Position numbers and translations under genes: made by a program. Below, in pieces: positions 53,195 through 62,354 of a stretch of DNA of 64,000 nucleotides. The notes below the pieces were generated by a model. That model had not been told where the DNA came from and did not search any database. It worked only from the letters and a program-made list of their open reading frames with translations. Each line of letters opens with the position of its first letter. Positions within the stretch are counted from its first letter, which is position 1. The stretch is from Streptomyces marinisediminis (GTDB taxonomy: Bacteria > Actinomycetota > Actinomycetes > Streptomycetales > Streptomycetaceae): contig NZ_JAPKFL010000004.1 of NCBI RefSeq assembly GCF_026262575.1, positions 62,001 to 126,000 of the forward strand, read 5' to 3'.

Positions 53195-53686
53195 GTGACC
53201 AACCGCATCTATCAACCGCGGGCCTTCGACCTGGTCGGTGACCCGGTGCAGGTGGCCGGCGTCGGCCGGGGCTTCGAGACCGTGCTCCACTACCGCATCG
53301 GGGACGGCCACGACGAGGTGAGCGGGACGTTCCACGTCGGAGGCGGAACCGGCGAGCACGCGCAGTTCCAGCTCCAGGTCGACCTCGGGGACGCGGAGCT
53401 CCGGCAGGACCGGGTCTTCGTGCAGGTCTTCGAGCGCAGCGCCCGGGACGGCAGCGAGGTCAACAAGGTGACCGTCCCGGCGATCTACGGGCCGCGCATC
53501 GTGCCGGGGTACCTCGGGTACCGCGAGCACGAGGTCGAGAAGGGCGACACCCTGTCCGGCCTCGCCAGGACCCACTACGGCGACGCCGACCGGTACCGGC
53601 GGATCGTGCGGGCCAATCCCCAAGTGGAGGACCCCGACCGCATCTTCCCCGGCCAGATCCTGCAGATTCCCATCGGCTCCCCCTGA
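53195..53686 (+). CDS. LysM protein with Gmad2-like domain
   Basis: 163 residues. N-terminal Ig-like Gmad2-type domain (IYQPRAFDLVGDPVQVAGVG ... VFVQVFERSARDGSEVN) and C-terminal LysM (HEVEKGDTLSGLARTHYGDADRYRRIVRANP ... IFPGQILQIP). No signal peptide is seen, so it probably acts inside the cell or leaves by another route. GTG start with CGGGAGG 7 nt upstream. Confidence 0.87.
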   Translation: MTNRIYQPRAFDLVGDPVQVAGVGRGFETVLHYRIGDGHDEVSGTFHVGGGTGEHAQFQLQVDLGDAELRQDRVFVQVFERSARDGSEVNKVTVPAIYGPRIVPGYLGYREHEVEKGDTLSGLARTHYGDADRYRRIVRANPQVEDPDRIFPGQILQIPIGSP

Positions 53687-54189
53687 GAGCACGCCGTGTG
53701 CACACCCCTGAGGCCGCCGTTCGCGCCCCGCCGGGGGCGCGGACGGCGGCCTCCCGTGCGCGGCGCGGACCCCCGGCGACGCCCGGCAGAGGCGGCCGGG
53801 AACGGCCGTGAAGGCCGGTGCGGCCGCGAGTCGGCGGGCACGGCCGGAGGAGGGCGGGAGCGGGCGACACGGGTGGGCGCGAGCAGCACCGCCGGGCGCG
53901 AACACCCCCGCCGCGAAGCGGCGGCGGCACGGGCGGCACGGGCGGCACGGGCGGGAATTCGGCGGGCACGGCTGGGGGCCGGTGAGCAGCGCTGTGCCCG
54001 GCCGGGAGCCGCTGGCCACCGCCGGGCGCGGTCGGGAGCCGGTGGGCGCCGCTGGTGTGGTCGGAGCCGGCGGAAGCGGCCGGGGGCCGAGGGGTGAACA
54101 GTTGCTGACCGGTTGTCAACGCCTGTTCTCCGGCGGTGGTTTCGGTCCTAGGTTGGCCCTCCCACTGCTCGTTGACGGGGGAGGCGGTC
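53687..54189. repeat. intergenic with 9-bp tandem repeat
   Basis: No gene supported in about 500 bases. GGCACGGGC occurs three times in a row (53926-53952). A less regular GGGAGCCGSTGG unit recurs near 54001-54060. The right end holds the ribosome site (GGGGGAGG) of the next gene. Confidence 0.45.
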
Positions 54190-55734
54190 GTGGGGGGTTT
54201 TCCGTGGGAGGTCCTGCTGGCGGTGCTCGGTGTGGTCGTGCCGATCTTCGCCGCGCTGTACGAGTTCGTGGTGGTGGGGCGGAAGCGGCTCGGCTACCGG
54301 GTGCAGATGGACACCACCGCGACGGACGAGGTGCACTCGCAGTACGCGGACGCGTTGCAGGAGCTGCGGCAGGCGGACGGCCGGTCGCTGGTGGACCCGT
54401 CCTTCGTGCTGCTGCGCGTGGAGAACAACGGGGCCACGCACATCGACACCAGCGACTACGCGGTGCTGGACGACGACAAGGTCGGGGTCCGCGTGCGCTT
54501 CCCGGGGCGCCGGGTGGCCGGGATGGTCGTCACGGAGCTGAGTGACGCCTTCCTGCGGCACTCCTTCGGTCCGGAGTCGGGGCTCAGCGTGCGGGACGGT
54601 GTGATCGAGCTGCCGAAGGTGCCGCTGAACCGGTCGGCGCACTACAAGGTGCTGGCGGTGCTGGAGCGGCTGCCGGAGGAGCCGGTGCCGCCGGACGGGG
54701 AGTTCCGCGCGCCGGAGGTCGTCGGCGGGATCAAGGGCGGCGTCGGCAACGGCGGCGTGCAGGAGACGCGAAGTCAGACCGGCACGTCCAAGCAGGCCGT
54801 GGCGCTGGTGGGCTTCCTGGTGCTCGTCGTCCTGGGCCAGTTCGCCGTCTCCCTCGGGCGCGAGGGGCAGGGGGCGCCGCTGGACTGCGCGGAGGGGCGC
54901 CTCACCCTCGTCGGCTCCACCGCCTTCTCGCCGGTGCTGGAGGACGCGTCCGCGGCGTACGCGGGCACCTGCCCGGGCGCCGCCTTCACCCTGCGGACGC
55001 GGGGCAGCACCGAGGGCCTGCGCGCCCTGGAGAGCGCGGGCCGGGAGGCGGAGGGAAAGCCTCCGGCCATGCTGGCGTTCAGCGACGGGGCCAAGGGGGA
55101 GGGCCACCCGGCGCTGCTGCCGCGTCCCATCGCGTTCTCCTTGTTCACGCTGGTCGTCAACGAGGACGCGGGCGTGCGCGACCTGTCCCCGGAGCAGATA
55201 CGGCGGCTGTACGCCGGCGAGGTGGGCAGTTGGTCGGAGTTCGGGGGCGCGGACGTGCCGGTGCGGCTGGTGGGCCGGTACTCCGACTCCGGCACCCGCA
55301 GAACCTTCGAGCAGCAGGTCCTTCAGGGCCGCCGGGAGCCGGGCGACACCTCGGACGACTGCCGCGAGCCCGCGCCCGGGGCGCCGCGGGGCGTCATCCG
55401 GTGCGCTCGCGGCTCCACGGGCGAGGTGCTGGACGCCGTCGCGCGGACGCCGGGCGCCCTGGGCTACAGCGAGGCCGGGGCGGCGGAGGCACACGAGGGC
55501 GTGCTGCCGGTGCGCATCGACGGCCACGCGGCCACGCTGGAGAACGCCGACCACGGGGCGTACCCGTTCTGGGAGACGGAGTACGCCTACACCTACGGCG
55601 AGCCGGCCGCGGACTCGCCCGCGGCGAGCTTCCTGCGCTACCTGACGAACGAGGTCGGCCGCGACGTGATCCGCGCGCACGGCCACCGCCCCTGCGCGGA
55701 GCTGCGCAACCCGGTGCTGTGCCGTCCGACGTGA
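54190..55734 (+). CDS. membrane-anchored phosphate-binding-like (PstS-type) protein
   Basis: 514 residues with an unusual layout. TM1 at 7-24 (VLLAVLGVVVPIFAALY), a domain of about 170 residues on one side of the membrane (RVENNGATHIDTSDYAVL...), TM2 at about 203-222, then a periplasmic-binding-protein domain: LTLVGSTAFSPVLEDASAAY, DLSPEQIRRLYAGEVGSWSEFGG, RYSDSGTRRTFEQQVL and ALGYSEAG. The last blocks are typical of phosphate-binding PstS relatives. It may sense rather than transport, since no permease genes are adjacent. GTG at 54190. Confidence 0.82.
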   Translation: MGGFPWEVLLAVLGVVVPIFAALYEFVVVGRKRLGYRVQMDTTATDEVHSQYADALQELRQADGRSLVDPSFVLLRVENNGATHIDTSDYAVLDDDKVGVRVRFPGRRVAGMVVTELSDAFLRHSFGPESGLSVRDGVIELPKVPLNRSAHYKVLAVLERLPEEPVPPDGEFRAPEVVGGIKGGVGNGGVQETRSQTGTSKQAVALVGFLVLVVLGQFAVSLGREGQGAPLDCAEGRLTLVGSTAFSPVLEDASAAYAGTCPGAAFTLRTRGSTEGLRALESAGREAEGKPPAMLAFSDGAKGEGHPALLPRPIAFSLFTLVVNEDAGVRDLSPEQIRRLYAGEVGSWSEFGGADVPVRLVGRYSDSGTRRTFEQQVLQGRREPGDTSDDCREPAPGAPRGVIRCARGSTGEVLDAVARTPGALGYSEAGAAEAHEGVLPVRIDGHAATLENADHGAYPFWETEYAYTYGEPAADSPAASFLRYLTNEVGRDVIRAHGHRPCAELRNPVLCRPT

Positions 55735-55858
55735 GCCACCCCGCCGGGACGGCGCCGACACCCGGCCGAAGCGTCGCCGACGCCGGCCGAAGCGGCGGCG
55801 CCGACGCCCGGCCGCACCGGCGCGGCCCCGGGGCGTCCGACGTGAGCCACCCCGCCGG
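55723..55858. repeat. 25-bp perfect direct repeat with inner tandem units
   Basis: The same 25 bases (starting CGTCCGACGTGAGCC) occur at 55723-55747 and 55834-55858, 111 bp apart; the first copy contains the stop codon of the PstS-like gene. Between them a GCCGACRCCCGGCCG-type unit of about 20 bases is repeated three times. Confidence 0.8.
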
Positions 55859-55872
55859 CGCGGCACCCCGGG

Positions 55873-56832
55873 TCAGGCCCAGCGCGCCAGCATGCGGGCG
55901 ACGGCGTCCACGGCGTGCCCGGCGCGCTCGGGGTCGTCGCGCACGCCGCGGCTGAGTTCCAGGTGCACGAAGGGCACCCCGTGCTCGGCCGCGGTGCGCC
56001 CCTGCCGGTTCGTGCGCCCCTCCAGCTCGCACCGGCTCGCCCAGGCGCGGCAGACGTCCAGGCCCCGTTCGCGCAGGGCGTCGGCGAGCGCGCGGGCGTC
56101 GGGCAGGGCGTCGTCGCCCCGGCCGGTGGAGACCACGGCGTCCTCGCCCGGCACGGAGTCGTCGGCGAAGCCGTGGAGCTGCACGCCGGGCAGGCCGCGC
56201 CGGACGAGTTCGCGGCACACGGCGTGGAAGACCGTGTCGCGCCGGTGTGCGGCGTCGGCCTCGCCGTCCCGGCCGGCGTCGCGGTGGGTTCCGGCGAGGA
56301 CGAGGACTCCGCCCGGCCGGGACCGCAGGACGTCGACGCCGAGGTCCTCGGTGGCCACGTCGGCCACGGGGTGGGGCACCTGTACCGACCAGTGGACGGC
56401 CGCGCCGAGGTCCACGTAGACCCGGCCCCAGCCCCGGGTCGCCTCGCCCCCGTCGGCCGCGTCGGCCACCTCGGCCGTGCGGCGCCCGGTGGCGGAGTCG
56501 GTGAAGGTGCGGACGGTGAAGTCGACGTCGGCCAGGCGGCGGGCCGCGCCGTCGAGGTCGCCGTCGAGGACGTGGCCGACGCCGTCGGCCACGGCGTCCC
56601 GCTCCGCACGGGCGGGCCCCCGGTAGCCGTCGCGCGCGGTCATGCCGGAGGTGAAGCCCCCGACCCGCTCGGCGAGGTCGGCGCGGGGTCCCGCGGCGCT
56701 GCGGCCGGGCCCGCTCCCCCGGTCCGCGGTGCCGGACTGGCAACCTGTGAGAGTTGCCACAAAGGTCACCAGGACGGCCACCACCAGCGCTGTTGTCGGG
56801 ATCGTTACCTTCGCTGTCCGGGGCGCACTCAT
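55873..56832 (-). CDS. lipoprotein, putative PGA-linked hydrolase
   Basis: 319 residues. Lipoprotein signal with lipobox TLTGC (Cys31). The mature protein has VLVLAGTHRDAG, HRRDTVFHAVCRELVRRGLP, VQLHGFADDS and the late VPFVHLELSRGVRDD. This resembles the fold of N-formylglutamate amidohydrolase-type zinc enzymes, to which poly-gamma-glutamate hydrolases also belong. The resemblance is weak and rests partly on context: the gene is divergent from the PGA synthesis locus. Confidence 0.6.
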   Translation of the reverse strand: MSAPRTAKVTIPTTALVVAVLVTFVATLTGCQSGTADRGSGPGRSAAGPRADLAERVGGFTSGMTARDGYRGPARAERDAVADGVGHVLDGDLDGAARRLADVDFTVRTFTDSATGRRTAEVADAADGGEATRGWGRVYVDLGAAVHWSVQVPHPVADVATEDLGVDVLRSRPGGVLVLAGTHRDAGRDGEADAAHRRDTVFHAVCRELVRRGLPGVQLHGFADDSVPGEDAVVSTGRGDDALPDARALADALRERGLDVCRAWASRCELEGRTNRQGRTAAEHGVPFVHLELSRGVRDDPERAGHAVDAVARMLARWA

Positions 56833-56841
56833 GTTCGTAGG

Positions 56842-56847
56842 AAGATA
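56842..56847 (-). promoter_or_regulatory. -10 box of the lipoprotein gene
   Basis: On minus TATCTT ends 9 nt before the ATG at 56832. The 20-base gap to the divergent capA start means the two promoters are packed together. Confidence 0.4.
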
Positions 56848-56852
56848 CCCCG

Positions 56853-58073
56853 GTGAACAGAAGTACCCGTGCCACCCGACTCGCCCGTGCCGCCGCCTGC
56901 GCCCTGCTGGCGGTTCCCGTCGCCGGCTGCGGCCTCGTCGGCTCCGACGAGGCGGGCGCGAGCGGGGAGGCGGAGCCGACGTTCACCGTCGCGGCGGGCG
57001 GGGACATCCTCCTCCACACCCAGCTCGTCGAGCAGGCCCACCAGGACGCCGGCGGCCAGGGATACGACTTCTCCGAGATCATGGCAGGCATCGAGCCCGT
57101 CATCAGCGAGGCCGACCTCGGCATCTGCCACCTGGAGCCGGTCCTGGGCGAGCCGTCCGGCCCCTTCCAGACCTATCCGGACTTCCTCGTGCCGCCGCAG
57201 GTCGCCACCACGATCAAGGACATCGGCTACGACACCTGCTCGACGGCCTCCAACCACACGCTCGACCACGGCCCGGAAGGCGTGCACCGCACGCTGGACG
57301 TGCTGGACGAGGCGGGGGTGCGGCACACCGGGTCCGCCCGTGACCAGGAGGAGGCGGACACCCCGCTCGTCATGGACGTCAACGGCGTGCAGGTGGCGCA
57401 GCTCTCGTTCGCCTTCGGGTTCAACGGTCGCGAGGTGCCGGAGGACCAGCCGTGGCTGGCCAACGAGACGTCGTTCGACGCGATCGCGGCGGCCGAGGAG
57501 GCCGCGCGCGCGGCCGGTGCCGAGGTGGTGCTGCTCAGCATCCACTGGGGGCGCGAGCACCAGCCGGGTCCGAGCAGGTCGCAGCTCAAGCTCGGGCGGC
57601 GCATCGCGCAGGACACCGGCATCGACCTGGTCATCGGCCACCACGCGCACGTCGTGCAGCCGATGGAGAAGGTGGACGGCACGTGGATCGCCTACGGGCT
57701 GGGGAACCAGCTCGCGCGGCACGACGTGCCCACCGGGCTGACCGAGGAGGGTGCCATCGGCTGGTTCGAGTTCACCCGCGCGGGTGACGGCTGGGCCGTC
57801 GAGGCCCGCTACGTGCCCACTCTGGTGGACATCCCGCCGGACCCGGAGGCGGGCGCGGCCGGGCTGGCCGGTGACGAGGCGGCGGAGCTGCCGCCGGGCC
57901 CCACCGACCACCGGCTCGTGGACGTCGTCGACCAGCTCGCCGACGGTGAGGGGCTGACGGCCGAGCAGCGTGCCCGTTACCTGCTGGCCTACGAGCGCAC
58001 CCTGGGCACGATGCTCAACCGCGGCGCCGCGCGCGACGGGCTGGGACCGCTGAAGGAGCTGCCCGCCGGATGA
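56853..58073 (+). CDS. capA: CapA-family poly-gamma-glutamate protein, lipoprotein form
   Basis: 406 residues. Lipobox PVAGC (Cys26). The CapA/PGA_cap metallophosphoesterase-like fold is clear: FTVAAGGDILLHTQLVEQA, STASNHTLDHGPEGVHRTLD, LLSIHWGREHQPGPSRSQ, LVIGHHAHVVQPMEKVDG. CapA (PgsA) is needed with CapB and CapC for PGA production and release. GTG start with AGGAAG upstream. It opens the plus-strand PGA operon. Confidence 0.9.
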   Translation: MNRSTRATRLARAAACALLAVPVAGCGLVGSDEAGASGEAEPTFTVAAGGDILLHTQLVEQAHQDAGGQGYDFSEIMAGIEPVISEADLGICHLEPVLGEPSGPFQTYPDFLVPPQVATTIKDIGYDTCSTASNHTLDHGPEGVHRTLDVLDEAGVRHTGSARDQEEADTPLVMDVNGVQVAQLSFAFGFNGREVPEDQPWLANETSFDAIAAAEEAARAAGAEVVLLSIHWGREHQPGPSRSQLKLGRRIAQDTGIDLVIGHHAHVVQPMEKVDGTWIAYGLGNQLARHDVPTGLTEEGAIGWFEFTRAGDGWAVEARYVPTLVDIPPDPEAGAAGLAGDEAAELPPGPTDHRLVDVVDQLADGEGLTAEQRARYLLAYERTLGTMLNRGAARDGLGPLKELPAG

Positions 58074-58277
58074 GGCGCGGCCCCACGGCGGCTCGCGGGC
58101 GTGGCCCCGCCAGGGGCTGCTCAAACCCTTTGACGCCTCGTCGTGTCCGAACTGTTACTCGTGCGGGGCACAACCATTCGACGCCCAGCGCCGTCTAGGC
58201 AGCGGAGCCCACGCGGCACGCCCCGCCCCGGGGCATTCCCGCACGTCCACACATCTGAGCAGGAGAGGAGCGCCCTG
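58074..58277 (+). promoter_or_regulatory. putative promoter inside the PGA locus
   Basis: TTGACG (about 58130) and TGTTAC 17 bases later form a housekeeping-like promoter upstream of the sensor-like gene. AGGAGAGGAG is its ribosome site. Confidence 0.35.
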
Positions 58278-60569
58278 GTGGCCGCTTCGCAGTCGAGGCG
58301 ACGACAGAAGGCCCGCCGGCGGGCCGACATGTCGTTGCTGGGCGGTATCCGACCGCCCATCGCCGCGTTGTCGGCGCTGCTCCTCTCGCTCGTCGCGGTG
58401 ACCGCACTGTCCCTGGGCAGCGTCTCCCAGGGGAAGATGTCCGACGCCGTCCTCACCTCGCAGCAGCACTTCGCCGAGGACGGCGCCATCGCGCTGCGGG
58501 CCTCGCTGGACGAGAGCGTCACGGACCTCACCCGCGCCGCCGCCCTGTTCAGCTCCTCCGCCGAGCCGGCGGCGCCCGACGCCGTGCTGGACAAGATCGG
58601 CAGTGTCTACCAGAAGTGGCGCGGCACGGCGATCATCGAGATCCGCTCCGGCAAGCTGCTGGCCGCGCGGGGCGAGAACCTGCCGCTGACGGTCATCGAC
58701 CGCGGCAAGCTGTCCGAGGAGAACGGGCTCAGCCCGCGCATGGTGCGGCTGGCCAACGGCGAGACGCGGCTGCTGAGCTTCGCCCTGCTGTCCTGGGACG
58801 GCGAGCCGCAGCAGTTGCTCGTCGCCTCCAGCAGCCTGCGCTTCCCCGGCATCAGCCTGGGCCAGTTCCGTTCCATCGCCGTCATCGACTCCACCGGCGA
58901 GGTGCTCAGCAGCGACGGCATCCCCGAGCCCGAACAGGTGCTCACCGACCTGCAGCGCGAGCAGGTCAAGGAGCAGAACCGGCAGCTCGCCGAGTTCGCG
59001 CGGGAGGCGTCGGCCCGGGCCGAGCGGCATCCGCTGACCACGAAGGAGCCCGGCTCCGGCGGCTTCCCCGGCGTGAGCGGCAGCCTGCTGGGCGACACCT
59101 ACCGCGGCGAGCAGGCGGCGGCCGGGTACGCGGCCCTGGCGGCGCCGCAGCCCGGCGAGGGGACCTCCGCGACGAGCCTGGGCCTGACCGTGGTGGCCAT
59201 GGTCAACGTCGGGATCGACCCGACCCGCACCACCGAGCCCCTGGCCGGGCTGGCCGCCGCCGGCGCGCTGCTGCTGATCGGCGCGCTGGCGGTCGGCGTC
59301 CTGCTGTCCACCGTGCAGCGCCCGATCCTGCGCATGTTCCTGGAGAGCCGCCGCCTGGTGCGCGGGGACCTGCGGCGGCCGGTGCGCGTGCCGACCTACG
59401 GGGAGGCCGCCCGCATCGGCGCGGCCCTGGAACGGCTGCGCCAGCAGCTCCTGGACGACGGCGAGCAGCGGCCCCCCGCGCCGCGCCGCCCCCGCGGCCG
59501 GCTGCGCCGCGTCGGCACCCGCGGCGTCCTCATCGCCTGCGGCGCCCTGCTCGCCGCCTGGGCCGCGCCCATCACGCTGCTGCTCAACCAGGCCGACACC
59601 ACCGCCGTCATCCCCCAGCAGCTCGTCGACGACCAGCGGGAGCGGACCGACACCCTCACCGACCGGGTGCGCCGGGCGTTCAACGAGGGCCACGCCGACC
59701 TCATCTCCGTGGCCACCCTCATCGGCGACGAGACCTCGCGCGAGGACATGACGACGGTGCTGGAGCGCACGGCCACCGAACACCTGCGCTACGCCTCCCT
59801 GTACGTCCTGGGCGCCGACGGGACGGTGCTGGCCGAAGCCGGCGACGCGCCCCGGCACCCGGCGGGCGAGGGGCCGGGCACCACGCCGGTCACGGTGCTC
59901 AACGACAGCGGGAAGGAACCGGTCATCGTCGGCTACGCCGAGATCCCCGGCCGCGAGGGGGCCGCGGTCGTCGGCGAGTTCCGCGTCGACTTCCTCAACT
60001 CGCTGCTCAAGCGCCCCGGGCTCGGTGAGATCCGGGTGGTGGACGCCGAGCGCCGCGTCGTCGGCGGCAACACCGGCTACCTGGCCTTCGAGTCGCTGCC
60101 GACGGAGCGGCTGGACGCGCTGGTGGAGGGCACGGCGCAGCAGGTGGGCATGAGCCCGCGGCCCAGCGGCGTGCTGTACCGGGACGGCTCCGGCTCGCAG
60201 ATCGCCGCCGCGGCCCCGTTCGTCGGCGGCGGCGCCGCCGGTGACCTCGGGTGGACGGTGGTGAGCTGGCAGCCGGCGGACGTGCTGGCCATCCCCGAGT
60301 ACAAGCTGGAGAACCGCACCGTGCTGGCCGGGCTCCTCGTGCTCACCGCGACCGTGGCCTGCCTGGGCTGGCTGCACATCATCGTGGGCCGGCCGCTGCG
60401 GGAGCTGGCCCGGCAGGCCGAGCGGCTCGCCGAGGGCGACCGCCGCACGGTCCTCTACCCCCGCCACCACGACGAGGTGGGCGCCGTCACGCGCAGCCTG
60501 GAGCTGCTCCGGCAGCAGCTACACGAGCGAAACCGCCGGGCGGACGCCGTCCCGGCCGGAGGGAACTGA
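58278..60569 (+). CDS. double sensor-HAMP membrane protein without output domain
   Basis: 763 residues, an internally duplicated architecture: basic N-terminus (SRRRQKARRRAD), TM1, an external sensor domain of about 300 residues, TM2, HAMP 1 (RLVRGDLRRPVRVPTYGEAARIGAA), TM3, a second external cache-like domain, TM4 and HAMP 2 (RLAEGDRRTVLYPRHHDEVG). It stops right after HAMP 2 (LELLRQQLHERN), with no kinase, GGDEF or MCP domain. It lies 6 bases before capB, so it probably acts with the PGA synthase, for example as a membrane sensor or scaffold. GTG start. Confidence 0.85.
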   Translation: MAASQSRRRQKARRRADMSLLGGIRPPIAALSALLLSLVAVTALSLGSVSQGKMSDAVLTSQQHFAEDGAIALRASLDESVTDLTRAAALFSSSAEPAAPDAVLDKIGSVYQKWRGTAIIEIRSGKLLAARGENLPLTVIDRGKLSEENGLSPRMVRLANGETRLLSFALLSWDGEPQQLLVASSSLRFPGISLGQFRSIAVIDSTGEVLSSDGIPEPEQVLTDLQREQVKEQNRQLAEFAREASARAERHPLTTKEPGSGGFPGVSGSLLGDTYRGEQAAAGYAALAAPQPGEGTSATSLGLTVVAMVNVGIDPTRTTEPLAGLAAAGALLLIGALAVGVLLSTVQRPILRMFLESRRLVRGDLRRPVRVPTYGEAARIGAALERLRQQLLDDGEQRPPAPRRPRGRLRRVGTRGVLIACGALLAAWAAPITLLLNQADTTAVIPQQLVDDQRERTDTLTDRVRRAFNEGHADLISVATLIGDETSREDMTTVLERTATEHLRYASLYVLGADGTVLAEAGDAPRHPAGEGPGTTPVTVLNDSGKEPVIVGYAEIPGREGAAVVGEFRVDFLNSLLKRPGLGEIRVVDAERRVVGGNTGYLAFESLPTERLDALVEGTAQQVGMSPRPSGVLYRDGSGSQIAAAAPFVGGGAAGDLGWTVVSWQPADVLAIPEYKLENRTVLAGLLVLTATVACLGWLHIIVGRPLRELARQAERLAEGDRRTVLYPRHHDEVGAVTRSLELLRQQLHERNRRADAVPAGGN

Positions 60570-60575
60570 TCGGCC

Positions 60576-62354
60576 GTGCTCTTCCTCTATTCCGTCCTGG
60601 TGATCGCCTGCGCGATCCTGCTGGTGGCCGGGGTGCTCGAACAGCGGCGCCACTTCACCAACCTGGAGCTCATCCCGTCCCGCGTGCTGGTCAACGGCAT
60701 CCGCGGCAAGAGCTCCATCACCCGGCTGTGCGCGGGCGCGCTGCGCGGCGGGAGCCTGGTGACCGTCGCGAAGACGACGGGGACCGCCGCGCGGTTCATC
60801 CACCCGGACGCCACCGAGGAGCCGGTCTACCGGAAGTTCGGCATCGCCAACGTCGTCGAACAGGTGGGCATCGTGCGGCGGGCTGCCGCCTACCAGCCGG
60901 ACGCGCTGGTGATCGAGTGCATGGCCGTCATGCCCGCGCTCCAGGAGATCAACCAGAGCAAGCTCATCCGCTCGACGATCGGCGTGCTGTGCAACGTCCG
61001 TGAGGACCACCTGGAGGAGATGGGCCCCACCCTGGACGACGTCGCGCGCTCGCTGTCCCGGTCGATGCCGGAGGACGGGATCTGCGTGACGGCGGAGAAG
61101 GAGCGCTTCGCCATCCTCCAGGAAGAGGCCGACGCCCGGAACTGCCGGCTCGTCTACGCCGACCCGGAGACGGTCACCGACGAGGAGCTGCGCGGCTTCA
61201 GTTGGTTCACCTTCAAGGAGAACGTCGCGATCGCGCTGACCGTCGCCGAACTGCTGGGCGTGGAGCGGCAGACGGCGCTGCAGGGCATGTACGACGCGCC
61301 GCCGGACCCGGGTGTGCTCTCCGTGGAGCGCTACCGCACGCCCGAGGGCCAGCGGCTGCGGTTCGCCAACGTCTTCGCCGCGAACGACCCCGAGTCGACG
61401 CTGATGAACATCAACCAGCTCCTGGACCTCGGAGCGATCCGCCGGCCCCTGCACGTGCTCATCAACTGCCGCCCGGACCGGGTGGAGCGCAACGGGCAGA
61501 TGGGCGAGATCATCCCCGACCTGGAGCCGGACTCGGTGTTCCTCATCGGGCACCCCACCAAGAGCGCGCTGGACGCCATACCCGCCGCGTGGCGCGAGCG
61601 CGCCGTCGACCTCGGCGGTGACCGGCGGTCCCCCGAGGAGCTCATGGCCGGGATCTTCGCGAAGCTGGGCCCGGAGGCGTCGCTGGTCGCCATCGGCAAC
61701 ATCCACGGGCAGGGCGAGGTGCTCCTCGAACACCTCGCGGAACTCCCGGCGGACGACACGGCGGACGACGCCGTGACCGGCCCCGCGGACGACACGGCGG
61801 CGGGCGCGGCGGGCGCGGCGGGTCCGATGGGCCACGCGGTCGACGACACGGCGCCGCAGCCGCGGGTGGCCGTCCCGGCGCACGCGCACCACGGGAACGT
61901 GGAAGCCGACGGCGCGCCCTACGGGGCCCACGGGGGCGGCCCCGCCCACCACCACGAGCCGTACGCGCCGTACCTGGACCCGTACGCGCCCTACCCCGAG
62001 GCCTACGAGGCGCGCTACCAGCCCTACCCCCTGCCGGACCCGCACGGTGACCCGTCGGCGCACGGAGGGCCGGCCGCACACCACGGTTACGAACCGCAGG
62101 AGCCGTACCAGGCGCAGGGCGCGCACGAGCCGCGGTTCCCCCACGAGCCCCAGCACCCGCACGAGCCGCAGCACCCGCACGAGCCGCAGTTCCCGCACGA
62201 GCCGCGGCACCCGCAGCTCCCGCCGGCGGCGCACACGCAGGAGCACGAGCCGCAGCACCCGTACCAGCCGCACGACCCGGGCGCCCAGGACGAGGCGCCA
62301 CACCACCACAGCCCGCACCCCGATTCGTGGCACCGCCCAGGAGAACCCCGTTGA
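60576..62354 (+). CDS. capB: poly-gamma-glutamate synthase CapB/PgsB with His/Pro-rich tail
   Basis: 592 residues. One N-terminal membrane helix (LFLYSVLVIACAILLVAGVL), then the Mur-ligase-like ATP site VNGIRGKSSITRL (GIRGKSS, 41-47), VIECMAVMPALQEINQSKLI, NVREDHLEEMGPTLDD, FAANDPESTLMNINQLLD and LINCRPDRVERNGQMGE. It joins glutamates through the gamma-carboxyl using ATP. The family is about 400 residues; here about 200 extra C-terminal residues are rich in His, Pro, Tyr and Glu, with a repeated HEPQHP unit. GTG start, GGAGG 13 nt upstream. Confidence 0.93.
   Translation: MLFLYSVLVIACAILLVAGVLEQRRHFTNLELIPSRVLVNGIRGKSSITRLCAGALRGGSLVTVAKTTGTAARFIHPDATEEPVYRKFGIANVVEQVGIVRRAAAYQPDALVIECMAVMPALQEINQSKLIRSTIGVLCNVREDHLEEMGPTLDDVARSLSRSMPEDGICVTAEKERFAILQEEADARNCRLVYADPETVTDEELRGFSWFTFKENVAIALTVAELLGVERQTALQGMYDAPPDPGVLSVERYRTPEGQRLRFANVFAANDPESTLMNINQLLDLGAIRRPLHVLINCRPDRVERNGQMGEIIPDLEPDSVFLIGHPTKSALDAIPAAWRERAVDLGGDRRSPEELMAGIFAKLGPEASLVAIGNIHGQGEVLLEHLAELPADDTADDAVTGPADDTAAGAAGAAGPMGHAVDDTAPQPRVAVPAHAHHGNVEADGAPYGAHGGGPAHHHEPYAPYLDPYAPYPEAYEARYQPYPLPDPHGDPSAHGGPAAHHGYEPQEPYQAQGAHEPRFPHEPQHPHEPQHPHEPQFPHEPRHPQLPPAAHTQEHEPQHPYQPHDPGAQDEAPHHHSPHPDSWHRPGEPR

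Noticed and set aside
58155..60470. 771-codon minus frame opposite the sensor-HAMP gene
   Set aside because: No start signal or domain; the plus strand has TM and HAMP motifs.
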